Positions 1 through 9,084 are shown, numbered from the stretch's first letter. The stretch: DNA of 64,000 nucleotides from CAYNLK01 sp964398055 (GCA_964398055.1 CAYNLK010000013.1:1-64000); one strand, 5' to 3'. Notes: generated from the sequence alone by a model not told the origin. Translations and numbers: made by a program.

Positions 1-200
1 ATACACTCATCCCCGATTAAGCCATCCAGGGTTTTTACCCCTGAACGGTTACTTAATTTATTCAATTCAGATAGTTCTGTAGAAAAAGCATCTCTATTCA
101 AGCGAGGGGTTGGGAGGGTCGGGGTAATTGGTAGGATGGTAGGACGATTTTGTTAATGTGAACTATATCACGAAAGTTAGCCTTTGTCAAACAGTTTTGC

Positions 201-1148
201 TCAGTTGCCGGCGGTGAACAACCGCGCTGGCACATTCTCAGGTACGATAATCTTCAGGGCCAGTGGGGCCACGTCGATTTCCACCGGGGTGGTCCCGACC
301 GTTTCGGCGTCGACGTGGACCGGCAGCTCATTCTTGGCTGAGATCGACAATTTGGCGGTGCGATACAGGGCAAAGTCGGGGTCTTTGACGTGCCGCCCAA
401 AGGTCAAACCAACCAGGTGCTTGACCGTGTACGGCCAGCCGTGGCCGGACATGACCGCCACATCTAACAAACCATCGTCCATTTTGGCCTGCGGGGCCAT
501 ACGCCAGATGCGGCCATACAATTGGCCGTTACTGGCCACGGCCAGCAAGAGCCGTTTCTTCACCGTACTGTGATCGGTGATCAGGGTGGCCGGAGTCCCC
601 ATAAAATCGACCGCCACGATCAGCCCCGCGACCGCCCAACTGGCATAGCCCAGCGAACGGGGTTGGATCGGCCGGCGGGCCTGGCTGATGGCCGCATCCA
701 GGCCAATGCCGCACCACATCAAAAAATAGCGACTGCTGCCATCCTGCAGATGAAGCCGGCCCAGGTCTACCCGGCGGCGTTCGCCGGCGGCGATGATACC
801 GGCCGCGTCCAGGAGCGCCTCCGGCTTGAGCGGCGACCAGATCGGTATCCCCACATCAGCGGCATACACGTTGGCGGTGCCGGCCGGCAAAACGCCCAGG
901 GCCGTCTCGGTCCCGGCCAGGCCATTGCAGAGTTCATTAACCGTGCCATCCCCGCCTACGGCCACGGCCACATCAAAGCCCTGGGCGGCAGCCTGTTGAG
1001 CCAGAGTGGTGGCTTCACCCGCGGCTTGCGTCTCCACCTGTTCAACCCGGCAGCCTAATTGAACCAGGCGCTCATAGGCCCGGTTGAGTTGCTTCTGAAA
1101 ACCGCCAAAGCCGCCGGCGCGGGGATTGGTAATGACGCAGATTTTCAT
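201..1148 (-). CDS. Diacylglycerol kinase-family lipid kinase
   Basis: Predicted lipid kinase of the DAGK/YegS group, which uses ATP to phosphorylate a lipid alcohol such as diacylglycerol at the membrane. The 315-residue product carries the nucleotide-binding motif GGDGTVNEL at residues 65-73 and the following GTAN turn, then a beta-rich C-terminal half; the length is normal for the family. The ATG at 1148 was preferred to in-frame upstream codons because it forms an ATGA overlap with the stop codon of the response regulator, so the two genes are probably translationally coupled. The true substrate cannot be read from the sequence; sphingosine-like or isoprenoid lipids are alternatives. Confidence 0.88.
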   Translation of the reverse strand: MKICVITNPRAGGFGGFQKQLNRAYERLVQLGCRVEQVETQAAGEATTLAQQAAAQGFDVAVAVGGDGTVNELCNGLAGTETALGVLPAGTANVYAADVGIPIWSPLKPEALLDAAGIIAAGERRRVDLGRLHLQDGSSRYFLMWCGIGLDAAISQARRPIQPRSLGYASWAVAGLIVAVDFMGTPATLITDHSTVKKRLLLAVASNGQLYGRIWRMAPQAKMDDGLLDVAVMSGHGWPYTVKHLVGLTFGRHVKDPDFALYRTAKLSISAKNELPVHVDAETVGTTPVEIDVAPLALKIIVPENVPARLFTAGN

Positions 1149-1858
1149 ACCTGTTGGCCAAAATCGACAAAGCGATAGCCCACCCCGCGCTCGGTTAGGA
1201 TATATTTGGGGTTGCCGGGATCCGGCTCGATTTTTTGGCGCAGGTAAGTAATGTAGAGCCGCACGTATTGGCTCTCGTCGCGGTACTCGTAGCCCCAAAC
1301 TTTGGCCAAGATTTGTTCGTGGGTGAGCGTATAGCCGGCGTTCTTGACCAGGTGGTAGAGCAGGCGGTACTCGGTGGGGCGCAGCTTGACCTCCTGGCCG
1401 CCGGCAAAGACCTGGCGGCGGTTGAAATCGATCTGGAGATAGTTGTCAATCACCAGCATTGATTTGTCGGCGGGGGCGTCCATCTCAGTGCGGCGGAGCA
1501 CGGCCTTGATCCGGCTGGCCAGCTCGCGCGGGCTGAACGGTTTGGTCACGTAATCGTCGGCGCCCAGTTCCAGCCCCTTGACCTTGTCGCTCTCATCATC
1601 TCGAACGGTCAACATGATGACCGGCACGGTGGAGGTTTCGCGGATAATGCGCAGGGTTTCAAAACCGTCCAGCTCCGGCATCATCACGTCGAGTAAGACC
1701 AGGTCGGGCAGGTCCTCGCGCACCCGGTCGAGCGCCTCCAGGCCGTTGCTGGCTTCGATGACCCGGTAGCCTTCTAAATCCAGATTCATTTGCATAAAGC
1801 GCCGCATCCGAGCTTCATCGTCGGCAATCAAGATCAGTTTGGCATCTTCGCTAGACAT
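1145..1858 (-). CDS. OmpR/PhoB-family response regulator
   Basis: Two-component response regulator of 237 residues: an N-terminal receiver domain with acidic pair D13/D14, phospho-acceptor Asp at about residue 57 in LVLLDVMMPELDG, and the conserved Lys in VTKPFSP, followed by a C-terminal winged-helix DNA-binding domain ending GVGYRF. Start is set by an AAGGAG ribosome site about 8 nt before the ATG; an upstream in-frame extension lacks such a site. No histidine kinase is adjacent; the gene is instead coupled by ATGA overlap to the lipid kinase. The only kinase in the window lies about 25 kb away. KdpE/PhoB-like by overall form; target genes unknown. Confidence 0.93.
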   Translation of the reverse strand: MSSEDAKLILIADDEARMRRFMQMNLDLEGYRVIEASNGLEALDRVREDLPDLVLLDVMMPELDGFETLRIIRETSTVPVIMLTVRDDESDKVKGLELGADDYVTKPFSPRELASRIKAVLRRTEMDAPADKSMLVIDNYLQIDFNRRQVFAGGQEVKLRPTEYRLLYHLVKNAGYTLTHEQILAKVWGYEYRDESQYVRLYITYLRQKIEPDPGNPKYILTERGVGYRFVDFGQQV

Positions 1859-2015
1859 AATGCTGCTCCTTGGGTAGGTAGGTGGAGGTTTGGATAATTC
1901 CCTATTGTATCCCAATTTGGCTGGCAAGTACAACCCCAATCGAAGACCAGAAACTATAAAAACTTTGCTTGGAGGCGAGGCGAAGGGGTTTGTTAGCCAG
2001 CCGTTTCTTCATAAA

Positions 2016-2378
2016 TTATGCTACATCCCGGGGTTCCAACACCAATTTGATCCCAGCCAGAATTTGCTCGATCCGTTTTGGCGATACTGTCCCAATTTTT
2101 TCAGCCAAATCGCCTTTATCAACCGTGAAGATTTGGGAAACATTCACGACACTCTGCTTTGGCAAATTTGCTTCTCCCTCTTCCAAGAGGACATTCCCAG
2201 GAGCCTCAGCTCGCTTAAGATTGGAAGTGATCACACATACCACCACCGTGTTAATCCGGCTCCGATTGAAGACATTATTCTGAATGACGATGTGCGGGTG
2301 ACGGTGACGGTAACCCGGTTCTGAGCCGGATGGTTCGCCTAAATCAATCCAGTAGACATCTCCCTGGCGGATCACCAT
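2016..2378 (-). CDS. mazF: MazF/PemK-type mRNA interferase toxin
   Basis: Type II toxin of the MazF/PemK family, an endoribonuclease that cleaves mRNA at short sites. The 120-residue product starts with the family-typical RQGDVYWIDLG and keeps the RHPHIVIQNNVFN strand and the VVVCVITSN core; length is standard (about 110-120). It overlaps the 3' end of the antitoxin gene by 7 bp, the usual antitoxin-first order, so expression depends on the upstream promoter at 2652-2680. The reading frame is intact, so the toxin is presumably active. Its cleavage specificity cannot be predicted. Confidence 0.9.
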   Translation of the reverse strand: MVIRQGDVYWIDLGEPSGSEPGYRHRHPHIVIQNNVFNRSRINTVVVCVITSNLKRAEAPGNVLLEEGEANLPKQSVVNVSQIFTVDKGDLAEKIGTVSPKRIEQILAGIKLVLEPRDVA

Positions 2379-2626
2379 TCCCCCTCCACCAAATTCCGAT
2401 GATGGTAGTGCATAGCGCGCTGAACCTGTTCTTCTTCGGCGAGGGGTAGATCATCATATGCGCGATTAAGCTGATGGAGTAATGCCTGATTCTCATACCG
2501 TTGGATGAATTCCTCGACGGCCATCACAAATAGATGACTTCGGGAGACATCTAATTCATCAGCTAATCGATTGACTTGGTCAAAGAGAGTTTGATTTATT
2601 GATATTGCCGTCTTCACGTTGGCCAT
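2372..2626 (-). CDS. Ribbon-helix-helix antitoxin partner of MazF
   Basis: Small 84-residue protein with an N-terminal ribbon-helix-helix-like segment (KTAISINQTLFDQVNRLADE, residues 4-23) expected to bind operator DNA, and an acidic, flexible C-terminus expected to wrap the toxin. Position directly upstream of, and overlapping, mazF identifies it as the cognate antitoxin. A GAGGT ribosome site precedes the ATG. A near-consensus promoter lies 26 nt upstream. RHH antitoxins usually autorepress their promoter; I infer that here but see no clear operator palindrome. Confidence 0.85.
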   Translation of the reverse strand: MANVKTAISINQTLFDQVNRLADELDVSRSHLFVMAVEEFIQRYENQALLHQLNRAYDDLPLAEEEQVQRAMHYHHRNLVEGEW

Positions 2627-2651
2627 AGGTTATACCTCGTTTTTTGATAAT

Positions 2652-2680
2652 AGTATAACTATTTAGGGGGAGATCGTCAA
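2652..2680 (-). promoter_or_regulatory. Sigma-70-type promoter of the MazF antitoxin operon
   Basis: Read on the minus strand: TTGACG (2680-2675), a 17-nt spacer and TATACT (2657-2652), both one mismatch from consensus. The -10 box ends 25 nt before the antitoxin ATG, leaving room for a short leader with its ribosome site. Confidence 0.75.
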
Positions 2681-2803
2681 TACTGTGGTTAATAATAACC
2701 TGCCCCCAAGTGAGGAGTGAGGTAATGGGATTCTTAGCTAGCCAACCATAATTATCTGGAGGAGGAAGAGAGATGTCAATTTTGGGAATGAGATCAAAAC
2801 AGC

Positions 2804-2836
2804 AAACCGGGCCCCTCAACTCGATGGCCCGGCTTT
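2804..2836 (-). terminator. Likely intrinsic terminator after dedA
   Basis: A 7-bp G/C stem, CCGGGCC (2807-2813) with GGCCCGG (2826-2832), extended by A/T pairs, loop of 12 nt. On the minus strand it is followed by a T-rich tract (TTTGCTGTTTT). It lies about 75 nt past the dedA stop and before the toxin-antitoxin promoter. Confidence 0.5.
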
Positions 2837-2910
2837 GATCAGGAGCTTATCCGAATTATTACTGCCAGGTCGCTGGGGCGACGCCCGGCGTCGGAGCTGC
2901 CTCTGCCAGG

Positions 2911-3570
2911 TTATTCCGATAGGTTTTGCACCGGCTGTTTGGCCAGCCGGCTTTTCGCAAACTCGAGCAGCATCGGCATTAGCGAGATGGCGATAATGGC
3001 CACAATTACCAACGAAAAGTTGTGTTGGACCACCGGCAGGTTGCCAAAGTAATACCCGGCCAGGGCGAAGAGCGTCACCCAGGCAACGCCGCCGACAATA
3101 TTGTGAGTCAGAAAACGGCCATAGGTCATGGCCCCAATCCCGGCTACAAAGGGGGCAAAAGTCCGCACGATGGGGATGAAACGAGCCAGGATGATCGTTT
3201 TGCCGCCGTGTTTCTGGTAAAAGGCGTGGGTGCGGTCCAGGTACTCCTTCTTCAGAAAGCGAATCTGGCCGCTAAAGGCCCGCGGCCCGATGTAATTGCC
3301 AATCCAGTAGTTGACGGTGTCGCCGAGGATGGCCGCCAGGCTGAGCAGCAGCATCAGCCAGATGACATTTAAGCCACCCAGGGCGGCCAGCGCGCCGGCC
3401 GCAAACAGGAGCGAGTCGCCCGGCAAGAAGGGGGTGACCACCAGGCCGGTTTCACAAAAAATGACAATGAACAGCAGCAGGTAGGTCCAGCCGCCGTAGT
3501 TTTGGGTCACTTCGGTGAGATATTTATCCAGATGCACAAAAATGTTGATCAAGGTGGTCATGAATTCCAT
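2911..3570 (-). CDS. DedA family membrane protein
   Basis: DedA/SNARE-associated (VTT-domain) integral membrane protein of 219 residues. Family signatures: FCETGLVVTPFLPGDSLLF (about residues 38-56), the GDTVNYWIGNYIG segment, and FARFIPIVRTFAPFVAG-like ARFIPIVRTFAPFVAGIG with its two conserved arginines. Members act in lipid scrambling or undecaprenyl-phosphate and proton-dependent envelope homeostasis. The ATG at 3570 overlaps by one base the stop of the preceding AI-2E-family gene (TAATG); an ATG three codons later is possible. Likely co-transcribed with the two genes upstream. Substrate unknown. Confidence 0.92.
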   Translation of the reverse strand: MEFMTTLINIFVHLDKYLTEVTQNYGGWTYLLLFIVIFCETGLVVTPFLPGDSLLFAAGALAALGGLNVIWLMLLLSLAAILGDTVNYWIGNYIGPRAFSGQIRFLKKEYLDRTHAFYQKHGGKTIILARFIPIVRTFAPFVAGIGAMTYGRFLTHNIVGGVAWVTLFALAGYYFGNLPVVQHNFSLVIVAIIAISLMPMLLEFAKSRLAKQPVQNLSE

Positions 3571-4595
3571 TATGTACCATCTTTCTGGGGGATCGGATTT
3601 TCTGATGTTATCGCTTCAGGCTCCAGGGGCGAAGCCGGCTCCGGCCAGTACGACACCCCCAACCATTTGGCATGCAAATACATAAAGATAATTTTGACCG
3701 TCGCCAGCAGCGGCACGATGATGAGCGCGCCCAGCAACCCGCTCAAAGCCAGGGCGGCAATCAGACTGACCAGGACTACGCCCGGATGGAGTTGCAAACT
3801 GCGCCCCAATAGTTGCGGCCGCAGCCACAGGTTATCGACCTGTTGAATCCCGGTATAAACTAAAATGAAGAGAACAATCAAACCCAGCGGCGACAGGGGC
3901 AGCCAGCCGGTTCGAAACAGCCAGATAATCAGGAAGGTGCTGGCCACAAATAAAAGGGCCAGGATCAGGAAAATGAGCAACTGCATCCGCAGAAAAACGC
4001 TCCAGACCAGGTCGATTTCATCCAGCAGCCGGCTGCCTTCTGCCTGATATTGGGGGGGTAACCAACCCACCAGCCAGGGCTTGATCTTTGGCCCATCCTT
4101 CAAAAAATAGTACAGGCTGACCAAAACCAGGGTGCTCCAGAGGAGGCTATCGGTGATGGAACTTAACATTCCAGCGGAGCCGAGCGGTATTGTCGCCAGC
4201 GTGCTGGCGGCCATTTGGCGTAGATTGGTCAGCAAGGTAAGAGGGTACAGCTGGTAGCCCACAATCATGATTGGTCGCTCCAACCAACTACCCATCTCGG
4301 ACAGGGCTTCCAGAAGCTCCCGACTCAAGCGCGGCCACTGGTCCCAAACGAGCGCCCCCACGGCGGCCACCAGTCCGGCCAGCACCAGCAGCGTGAGGGC
4401 GTAAGTTAGCCCGGCGGCTAAGGCTCGTTTGAGCTTGAAATGTTTTTGCAGTTGGCAAACCAGCGGGTCGAGCAAGTAGCCCAACAATCCGGCAATCAGC
4501 AATGATTGCAGGAGGGGCAGGGCAAAAATGAGTAATCCGGCCACGCTGACCAGAATCACCAGACCCAATAACAAAGATATGTTGCGATAGCTCAT
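3570..4595 (-). CDS. AI-2E family (PerM/UPF0118) transporter
   Basis: Polytopic membrane protein of 341 residues in the AI-2E transporter/PerM family: an N-terminal pair of helices with GLLGYLLDPLV, a long amphipathic middle region (about 80-170), then the conserved GIQQVDNLWLRPQLLGRSLQLHPG motif region and ALSGLLGALIIVPLLA near the C-terminus. Members export autoinducer-2 or act as Na+/H+ antiporters; the role here is undetermined. The ATG forms an ATGA overlap with the stop of a short antiporter remnant upstream, and the stop overlaps dedA, so all three reading frames are chained. Confidence 0.88.
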   Translation of the reverse strand: MSYRNISLLLGLVILVSVAGLLIFALPLLQSLLIAGLLGYLLDPLVCQLQKHFKLKRALAAGLTYALTLLVLAGLVAAVGALVWDQWPRLSRELLEALSEMGSWLERPIMIVGYQLYPLTLLTNLRQMAASTLATIPLGSAGMLSSITDSLLWSTLVLVSLYYFLKDGPKIKPWLVGWLPPQYQAEGSRLLDEIDLVWSVFLRMQLLIFLILALLFVASTFLIIWLFRTGWLPLSPLGLIVLFILVYTGIQQVDNLWLRPQLLGRSLQLHPGVVLVSLIAALALSGLLGALIIVPLLATVKIIFMYLHAKWLGVSYWPEPASPLEPEAITSENPIPQKDGT

Positions 4596-4783
4596 TGGGT
4601 CGCACCCTGAAAGTTTGATTGGACACTCACGGTCAGTTCCGGGGCGACAACCGTTAAGCCGATGACCAACGGCGAAATGCCGGCAGCCAGGGCCAACCGG
4701 GACGCCCCTCGGACCAACAACTCAGCCCCGGCAATCTGTAAGAAAAAACCTGCTATCAACCAGATGAAGGTTACTACATCCAT
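4592..4783 (-). pseudogene. Truncated Na+/Ca2+ antiporter (CaxA/YrbG-type) N-terminus
   Basis: A 63-codon frame matching only the first helices of a calcium/sodium antiporter: the GAELLVRGASRLALAAGISP opening and the alpha-1 repeat beginning PLVIGLTVVA. Full antiporters are over 300 residues. The core signature normally reads GLTVVAFGTSAPEL; here five residues are missing (GLTVVAPEL), and the frame stops about 14 residues later. It still has a GGGGAG ribosome site and ends in an ATGA overlap with the next gene, so it may be translated as a leader peptide. A genuine small protein is possible but less likely. Confidence 0.7.
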
Positions 4784-5405
4784 TCAAACTCCCCTGAATT
4801 GTAATGGTCGGGTTTTGAACGCCGAACCCACCCAACCAATTTGAGGTCTCGGACCCGGCTTGCAGCATCGCAAATGAGATTATCTTAAGCCAATTATGTA
4901 CAAAATCGGTGGAAGTGAACTATGAAAGCCGTTGTAAATGAAGTTGGGCTGTATGACTTTTAGTACACGTGATCAAGCTCAACCAACGCCAATTTCAGCC
5001 ACTCCCAGTATATTGGGGATTTAGCTATAGTTTGGCCCACCCGCGCATCCTGACCACTAAAGTGGTAACTTAGATTTTGCATGTTCAGTAGTGTGAGGTA
5101 TATTATGCAACGTTGCTCACCATCGTCAGTAGCAACACTCCGTGGATACTGTCCACAATCTCCTGAATGAACAGGCTGCCAGCGCCGGTCGCGTCGTGGT
5201 TTTGGACCAACGTAATTGATCAACTGGGGGGACTGACCGGCCTGTTTTTAAAGAAACGCTCTTTGAGCTTTACCCCCACAAGTTAGACCTTTTTCAGTTT
5301 TAAATTAAAAAAGAAAAATTAATGATTGGGCTGTTTGGCTAATGCCATTGTTTGCCTGTCGGTATTTTTGTCAGACATTTCTCGGTTAGTACTGCGGAGC
5401 TGCCT
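4784..5405. other. Intergenic region before the act operon
   Basis: About 620 bp without a convincing gene. It must contain the divergent promoters of the antiporter remnant and the act operon, but I could not identify a clear -35/-10 pair. Only short hairpins are seen (for example CCACT-AA-AGTGG near 5060). The stretch 5295-5325 is strongly A/T-rich. An 87-codon minus-strand frame here has no recognisable features. Confidence 0.5.
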
Positions 5406-6068
5406 ATGAAACAAATCTTTCATCCCAGTATGAATACCATTGCCCGCTTTTCCGTTATCGCCGCCGGTCTCGCCGCCGTCGGGCTGGGTGTAGCCATTCA
5501 TTTCTTCGTCAGATCGCCACTGATGACCGGCGTAAACGTGGCCCGGGAGCAGCCGGTGCCCTTCAGCCATCTGCATCACGTCAGGCAGCTTGGCATCGAG
5601 TGTCGCTATTGTCACACCTCGGTTGAAGACTCCTCTTTTGCCGGCATTCCCCCCACGGAAACTTGTATGACCTGTCACTCGCAGGTTTGGGCCGAGTCGG
5701 TTATGTTGGAACCGGTGCGGAGTAGCTTCAGCGCCGGCCGGCCGCTCCAATGGAATCGGGTGAATAATGTATCTGACTTTGTCTATTTCAACCACAGCAT
5801 CCACGTGAATAAGGGCGTTGGCTGCGAAACCTGTCATGGCGACGTAGACCGCATGCCGCTGATGTGGAAAGCCGAGACCCTGCAAATGGAATGGTGTTTA
5901 CAGTGCCATCGCCGGCCTGAACAGTTTATTCGACCTGTGGCCGAGGTCTTTGCCATAGATTACAAAATGCCGGCCAATCACGAGCAATACGTGCTGGGCC
6001 AGGAACTTGTGGCCGAATACGGCATCGAAGTTGGTCGCTTGGATGATTGTTCAATCTGTCACCGGTAA
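5406..6068 (+). CDS. actA: Alternative complex III pentaheme cytochrome c, ActA
   Basis: Subunit A of alternative complex III, the bc1-replacing quinol:electron-acceptor oxidoreductase. The 220-residue protein has one N-terminal membrane helix (about residues 12-35) and five CxxCH haem-c sites: CRYCH, CMTCH, CETCH, CLQCH and CSICH, the usual ActA number. It acts on the outer face, passing electrons from ActB to the monohaem ActE or the oxidase. The ATG at 5406 was chosen because GGAG lies 8 nt upstream; an in-frame extension of 18 codons has no ribosome site. First gene of the operon. Confidence 0.93.
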   Translation: MKQIFHPSMNTIARFSVIAAGLAAVGLGVAIHFFVRSPLMTGVNVAREQPVPFSHLHHVRQLGIECRYCHTSVEDSSFAGIPPTETCMTCHSQVWAESVMLEPVRSSFSAGRPLQWNRVNNVSDFVYFNHSIHVNKGVGCETCHGDVDRMPLMWKAETLQMEWCLQCHRRPEQFIRPVAEVFAIDYKMPANHEQYVLGQELVAEYGIEVGRLDDCSICHR

Positions 6069-6076
6069 TAGGAGCT

Positions 6077-9000
6077 ATGAGAAAGAACTTTGATCTATCT
6101 GCAATCCGGGCCCGTCTGGCCGAAACCACCGGCCGGAAATATTGGCGCAGCCTCGACGAGCTGGCCGAAACCGAAGAGTTCAAGGATCTCCTGGAACATG
6201 AATTTCCGCAAGGGGCGGACCAGTGGCTGAACCCGGTGGGCCGCCGCAACTTCTTGAAACTGATGGCGGCGTCGCTGGCGTTGGGTGGCCTGGCGGCCTG
6301 CTCGCCTACCAGGTCCGAGAAAATTCTGCCCTACGTGCGGGCGCCGGAGGAGGTGACGCCGGGCAAACCGCTCTTCTTTGCTACGGCCACTCAACTCCGC
6401 GGGATTGCCACCGGCGTGCTGGCCGAAAGCCACCTGGGGCGACCGACCAAAATTGAGGGCAATCCCGAACATCCCGGCAGCCTGGGGGCCACCGACACCT
6501 TTATGCAAGCCTCGGTGCTGAATTTATGGGACCCGGATCGGTCCCAATTGGTCAACAATGCCGGTTTGATCAGTACCTGGAGCGCCTTCGTCTCAACGCT
6601 GGCGGTTGAACTGCAGAAGCAAAGCTTGAAAAAAGGAGCCGGGCTGCGCATTCTCACCGAAACGGTGACCTCGCCGGCGCTGGCCGGCCAGTTCCAAGCT
6701 CTCCTCGAGCAATATCCCGAGGCCAAATGGCACCAGTACGAGCCGGTCAATCGGGATAACGCCCGCCAGGGGGCCATCATCGCCTTTGGGCAGGATGTCA
6801 ACACCGTGTACCGTTTTGACCGGGCTGATCGGGTGCTGGCCCTGGAGGCTGATTTTATGGCCGCCGGTCCGATCGGGGTGCGTTATGCCCGCGATTTCAG
6901 TAATAAGCGCCGAGTGCGAGCCGACCAGACCGACATGAACCGTCTCTACGTGGTGGAAAGCAGCCCCAGCGTGACCGGCTCCCTGGCCGACCACCGGTTG
7001 CCGCTCCGGCCCAGCCAGATGGTTGCCTTGACGCTGGCCCTGGCTGCCGAGTTAGGGGTAAAGGTGAGTTCGGCGGCGACTGTAGAACCGGGTGGGGTGC
7101 CGGAGGGCTGGATTCCGGCACTGGCCCGCGATTTGCAGGCTCACCGGGGCGCCTCGATTGTTGTAGCCGGCGACAGCCAGCCGCCGCTCGTCCATGCCCT
7201 GGCGCACGCGATCAATGAAGCGTTGGGCAATGTGGGTCAGACGGTGATCTATACCGACCCGCTGGAGGCTGAGCCGGTTGACCAGACCCGATCGCTGCGG
7301 GAACTGGTCGACGATATGGCGGCTGGGCAGGTCGATCTGCTGGTCATCATTGGGGCCAACCCGGTTTACACGGCCCCGGTCGATCTTGATTTTACCGAGG
7401 CGATGCAGCAGGTCAATCTCCGCATTCGGCTGGGCTTGTATGAGGATGAGACCTCGGCGCTGTGCCAGTGGCATATCCCGGAAACCCATTACCTGGAGGC
7501 GTGGGGTGACGGGCGCGCTTACGACGGCACCATTACCCTGACCCAACCCCTGATCGAGCCGCTTTACGATGACAAGTCGGCTTATCATCTGCTGGCGGCG
7601 ATGTTGGGCCAATCCGGCCTGACCGATTATGATGTGGTGCACGACTATTGGGTCAAGCAGAGTTCTGCTGCGGATCCAGAGCAACTGTGGAAGGAGTCGT
7701 TGTACCAGGGCTTTATGGCCGATACGGCCCTACCGCCTCGCGTGGTTGCCGTAGATTTGGCCTCGCTCAGGTCGGCGGTTGAAACTGTTCCGGCTGCCGG
7801 CAGCCTGGAGATCACCTTCCGGCCCGATCCGGCTTTATGGGATGGTCGTTTTGCCAACAACGGCTGGCTGCAGGAGTTGCCCAAGCCGCTCAGTAAATTG
7901 ACCTGGGATAATCCGGCTTTCATCAGCCCGGCCACGGCCGAGCAACTGGGTCTGTCAAACCAGGACGTAGTCGAGATTCACCACGACGGCCGGACCTTGT
8001 GGCTGCCGGTTTGGATTATGCCGGGCCAGGCTGACGATACCATCACTCTGAGTCTTGGCTATGGCCGCAGCCGGGCGGGTCGAGTGGGCAATGGGGTTGG
8101 TTTCAACATCTATACCTTGCGTACCTCGGCCGTCCCCTGGTCGGCGGCCGGTGTGGAAGTTCGGCCTACGCCGGATCGGTATCGCCTGGCCTCAACCCAG
8201 TCCCACTTCCGTATGCAGGGCCGCGAGTTTGTCCGGGTTGGCACCATCGAGCATTACAAAGAAGAGCCGGACTTTGCCCACCATATGGTCCATGAGCCGC
8301 CGGAAATCTCGCTCTTTACGGGGTATGAATACGATAGCTATGCCTGGGGTATGGTTGTGGACCTGAATGTGTGCAGCGGTTGTAACGCCTGCGTTACCGC
8401 TTGCCAGGCCGAAAACAATATTCCGATTGTGGGTAAGGAGCAGGTGCTGAATGGGCGGGAGATGCACTGGATTCGCATTGACGGCTATTTTGAAGGCGAG
8501 CTAGACAACCCGCAGCCGTTGCACCAGCCGGTGATGTGCCAGCATTGCGAACAGGCGCCTTGTGAGGTGGTTTGTCCGGTCAATGCTACCGTTCACGATC
8601 ACGAGGGGCTGAATGTGATGGTTTACAACCGCTGTATCGGCACACGCTACTGCTCCAACAACTGTCCCTACAAAGTACGGCGCTTCAACTTTTTGCAATA
8701 TACCGATGAAACCTTAGAAAGCTTAAAGGGGCAACGGAATCCGGATGTGACCGTGCGGGTGCGCGGGGTGATGGAGAAGTGCAGCTACTGCGTGCAACGG
8801 ATCAGCGCCGCCCGGATCCAGGCCAAGAACGAGAATCGCCAGATTGGCGATGGAGAAGTTGTCACCGCCTGCCAGGCGGCCTGTCCAACCGGCGCCATCG
8901 TCTTTGGCAATATCAACGACCCCGACAGCCGGGTGGCCCAACTGAAAGCTCAACCGCAAAATTACGGTATCTTGACCGGACTGGGCACGCGTCCCCGCAC

Positions 9001-9079
9001 CACCTATCTGGCCAAGCTGACCAATCCCAATCCTGAACTGGCGCCTCACGAGGTTGCCTCAGCGCACGATAAGGAGTAA
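6077..9079 (+). CDS. actB: Alternative complex III molybdopterin-like/iron-sulfur subunit ActB
   Basis: Largest subunit of alternative complex III, 1000 residues. Near residue 55 is a twin-arginine motif (GRRNFLKLM) followed by a hydrophobic stretch and LAAC, so it is exported by Tat and possibly lipidated. A long molybdopterin-oxidoreductase-like domain (no cofactor is bound in characterised ActB) is fused to a ferredoxin domain with four cysteine clusters at about 765-940: CSGCNACVTAC, CQHCEQAPCEVVC, CIGTRYCSNNC and CSYC...CQAAC. These hold 3Fe-4S/4Fe-4S centres. The ATG at 6077 follows an AGGAG; an alternative start ten codons upstream overlaps actA. Confidence 0.94.
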   Translation: MRKNFDLSAIRARLAETTGRKYWRSLDELAETEEFKDLLEHEFPQGADQWLNPVGRRNFLKLMAASLALGGLAACSPTRSEKILPYVRAPEEVTPGKPLFFATATQLRGIATGVLAESHLGRPTKIEGNPEHPGSLGATDTFMQASVLNLWDPDRSQLVNNAGLISTWSAFVSTLAVELQKQSLKKGAGLRILTETVTSPALAGQFQALLEQYPEAKWHQYEPVNRDNARQGAIIAFGQDVNTVYRFDRADRVLALEADFMAAGPIGVRYARDFSNKRRVRADQTDMNRLYVVESSPSVTGSLADHRLPLRPSQMVALTLALAAELGVKVSSAATVEPGGVPEGWIPALARDLQAHRGASIVVAGDSQPPLVHALAHAINEALGNVGQTVIYTDPLEAEPVDQTRSLRELVDDMAAGQVDLLVIIGANPVYTAPVDLDFTEAMQQVNLRIRLGLYEDETSALCQWHIPETHYLEAWGDGRAYDGTITLTQPLIEPLYDDKSAYHLLAAMLGQSGLTDYDVVHDYWVKQSSAADPEQLWKESLYQGFMADTALPPRVVAVDLASLRSAVETVPAAGSLEITFRPDPALWDGRFANNGWLQELPKPLSKLTWDNPAFISPATAEQLGLSNQDVVEIHHDGRTLWLPVWIMPGQADDTITLSLGYGRSRAGRVGNGVGFNIYTLRTSAVPWSAAGVEVRPTPDRYRLASTQSHFRMQGREFVRVGTIEHYKEEPDFAHHMVHEPPEISLFTGYEYDSYAWGMVVDLNVCSGCNACVTACQAENNIPIVGKEQVLNGREMHWIRIDGYFEGELDNPQPLHQPVMCQHCEQAPCEVVCPVNATVHDHEGLNVMVYNRCIGTRYCSNNCPYKVRRFNFLQYTDETLESLKGQRNPDVTVRVRGVMEKCSYCVQRISAARIQAKNENRQIGDGEVVTACQAACPTGAIVFGNINDPDSRVAQLKAQPQNYGILTGLGTRPRTTYLAKLTNPNPELAPHEVASAHDKE

Positions 9080-9084
9080 CGGGT

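Noticed and set aside
2580..2819. 79-codon minus-strand frame overlapping the antitoxin start
   Set aside because: Runs through the antitoxin promoter and the dedA terminator; no family resemblance.
4922..4963. Short plus-strand frame starting MKAVVNEVG, like the start of a zinc alcohol dehydrogenase
   Set aside because: Stops after 13 codons and nothing downstream matches; too short to call a remnant.
4960..5223. 87-codon minus-strand frame in the region before actA
   Set aside because: No recognisable domain, no ribosome site and odd composition; probably chance.
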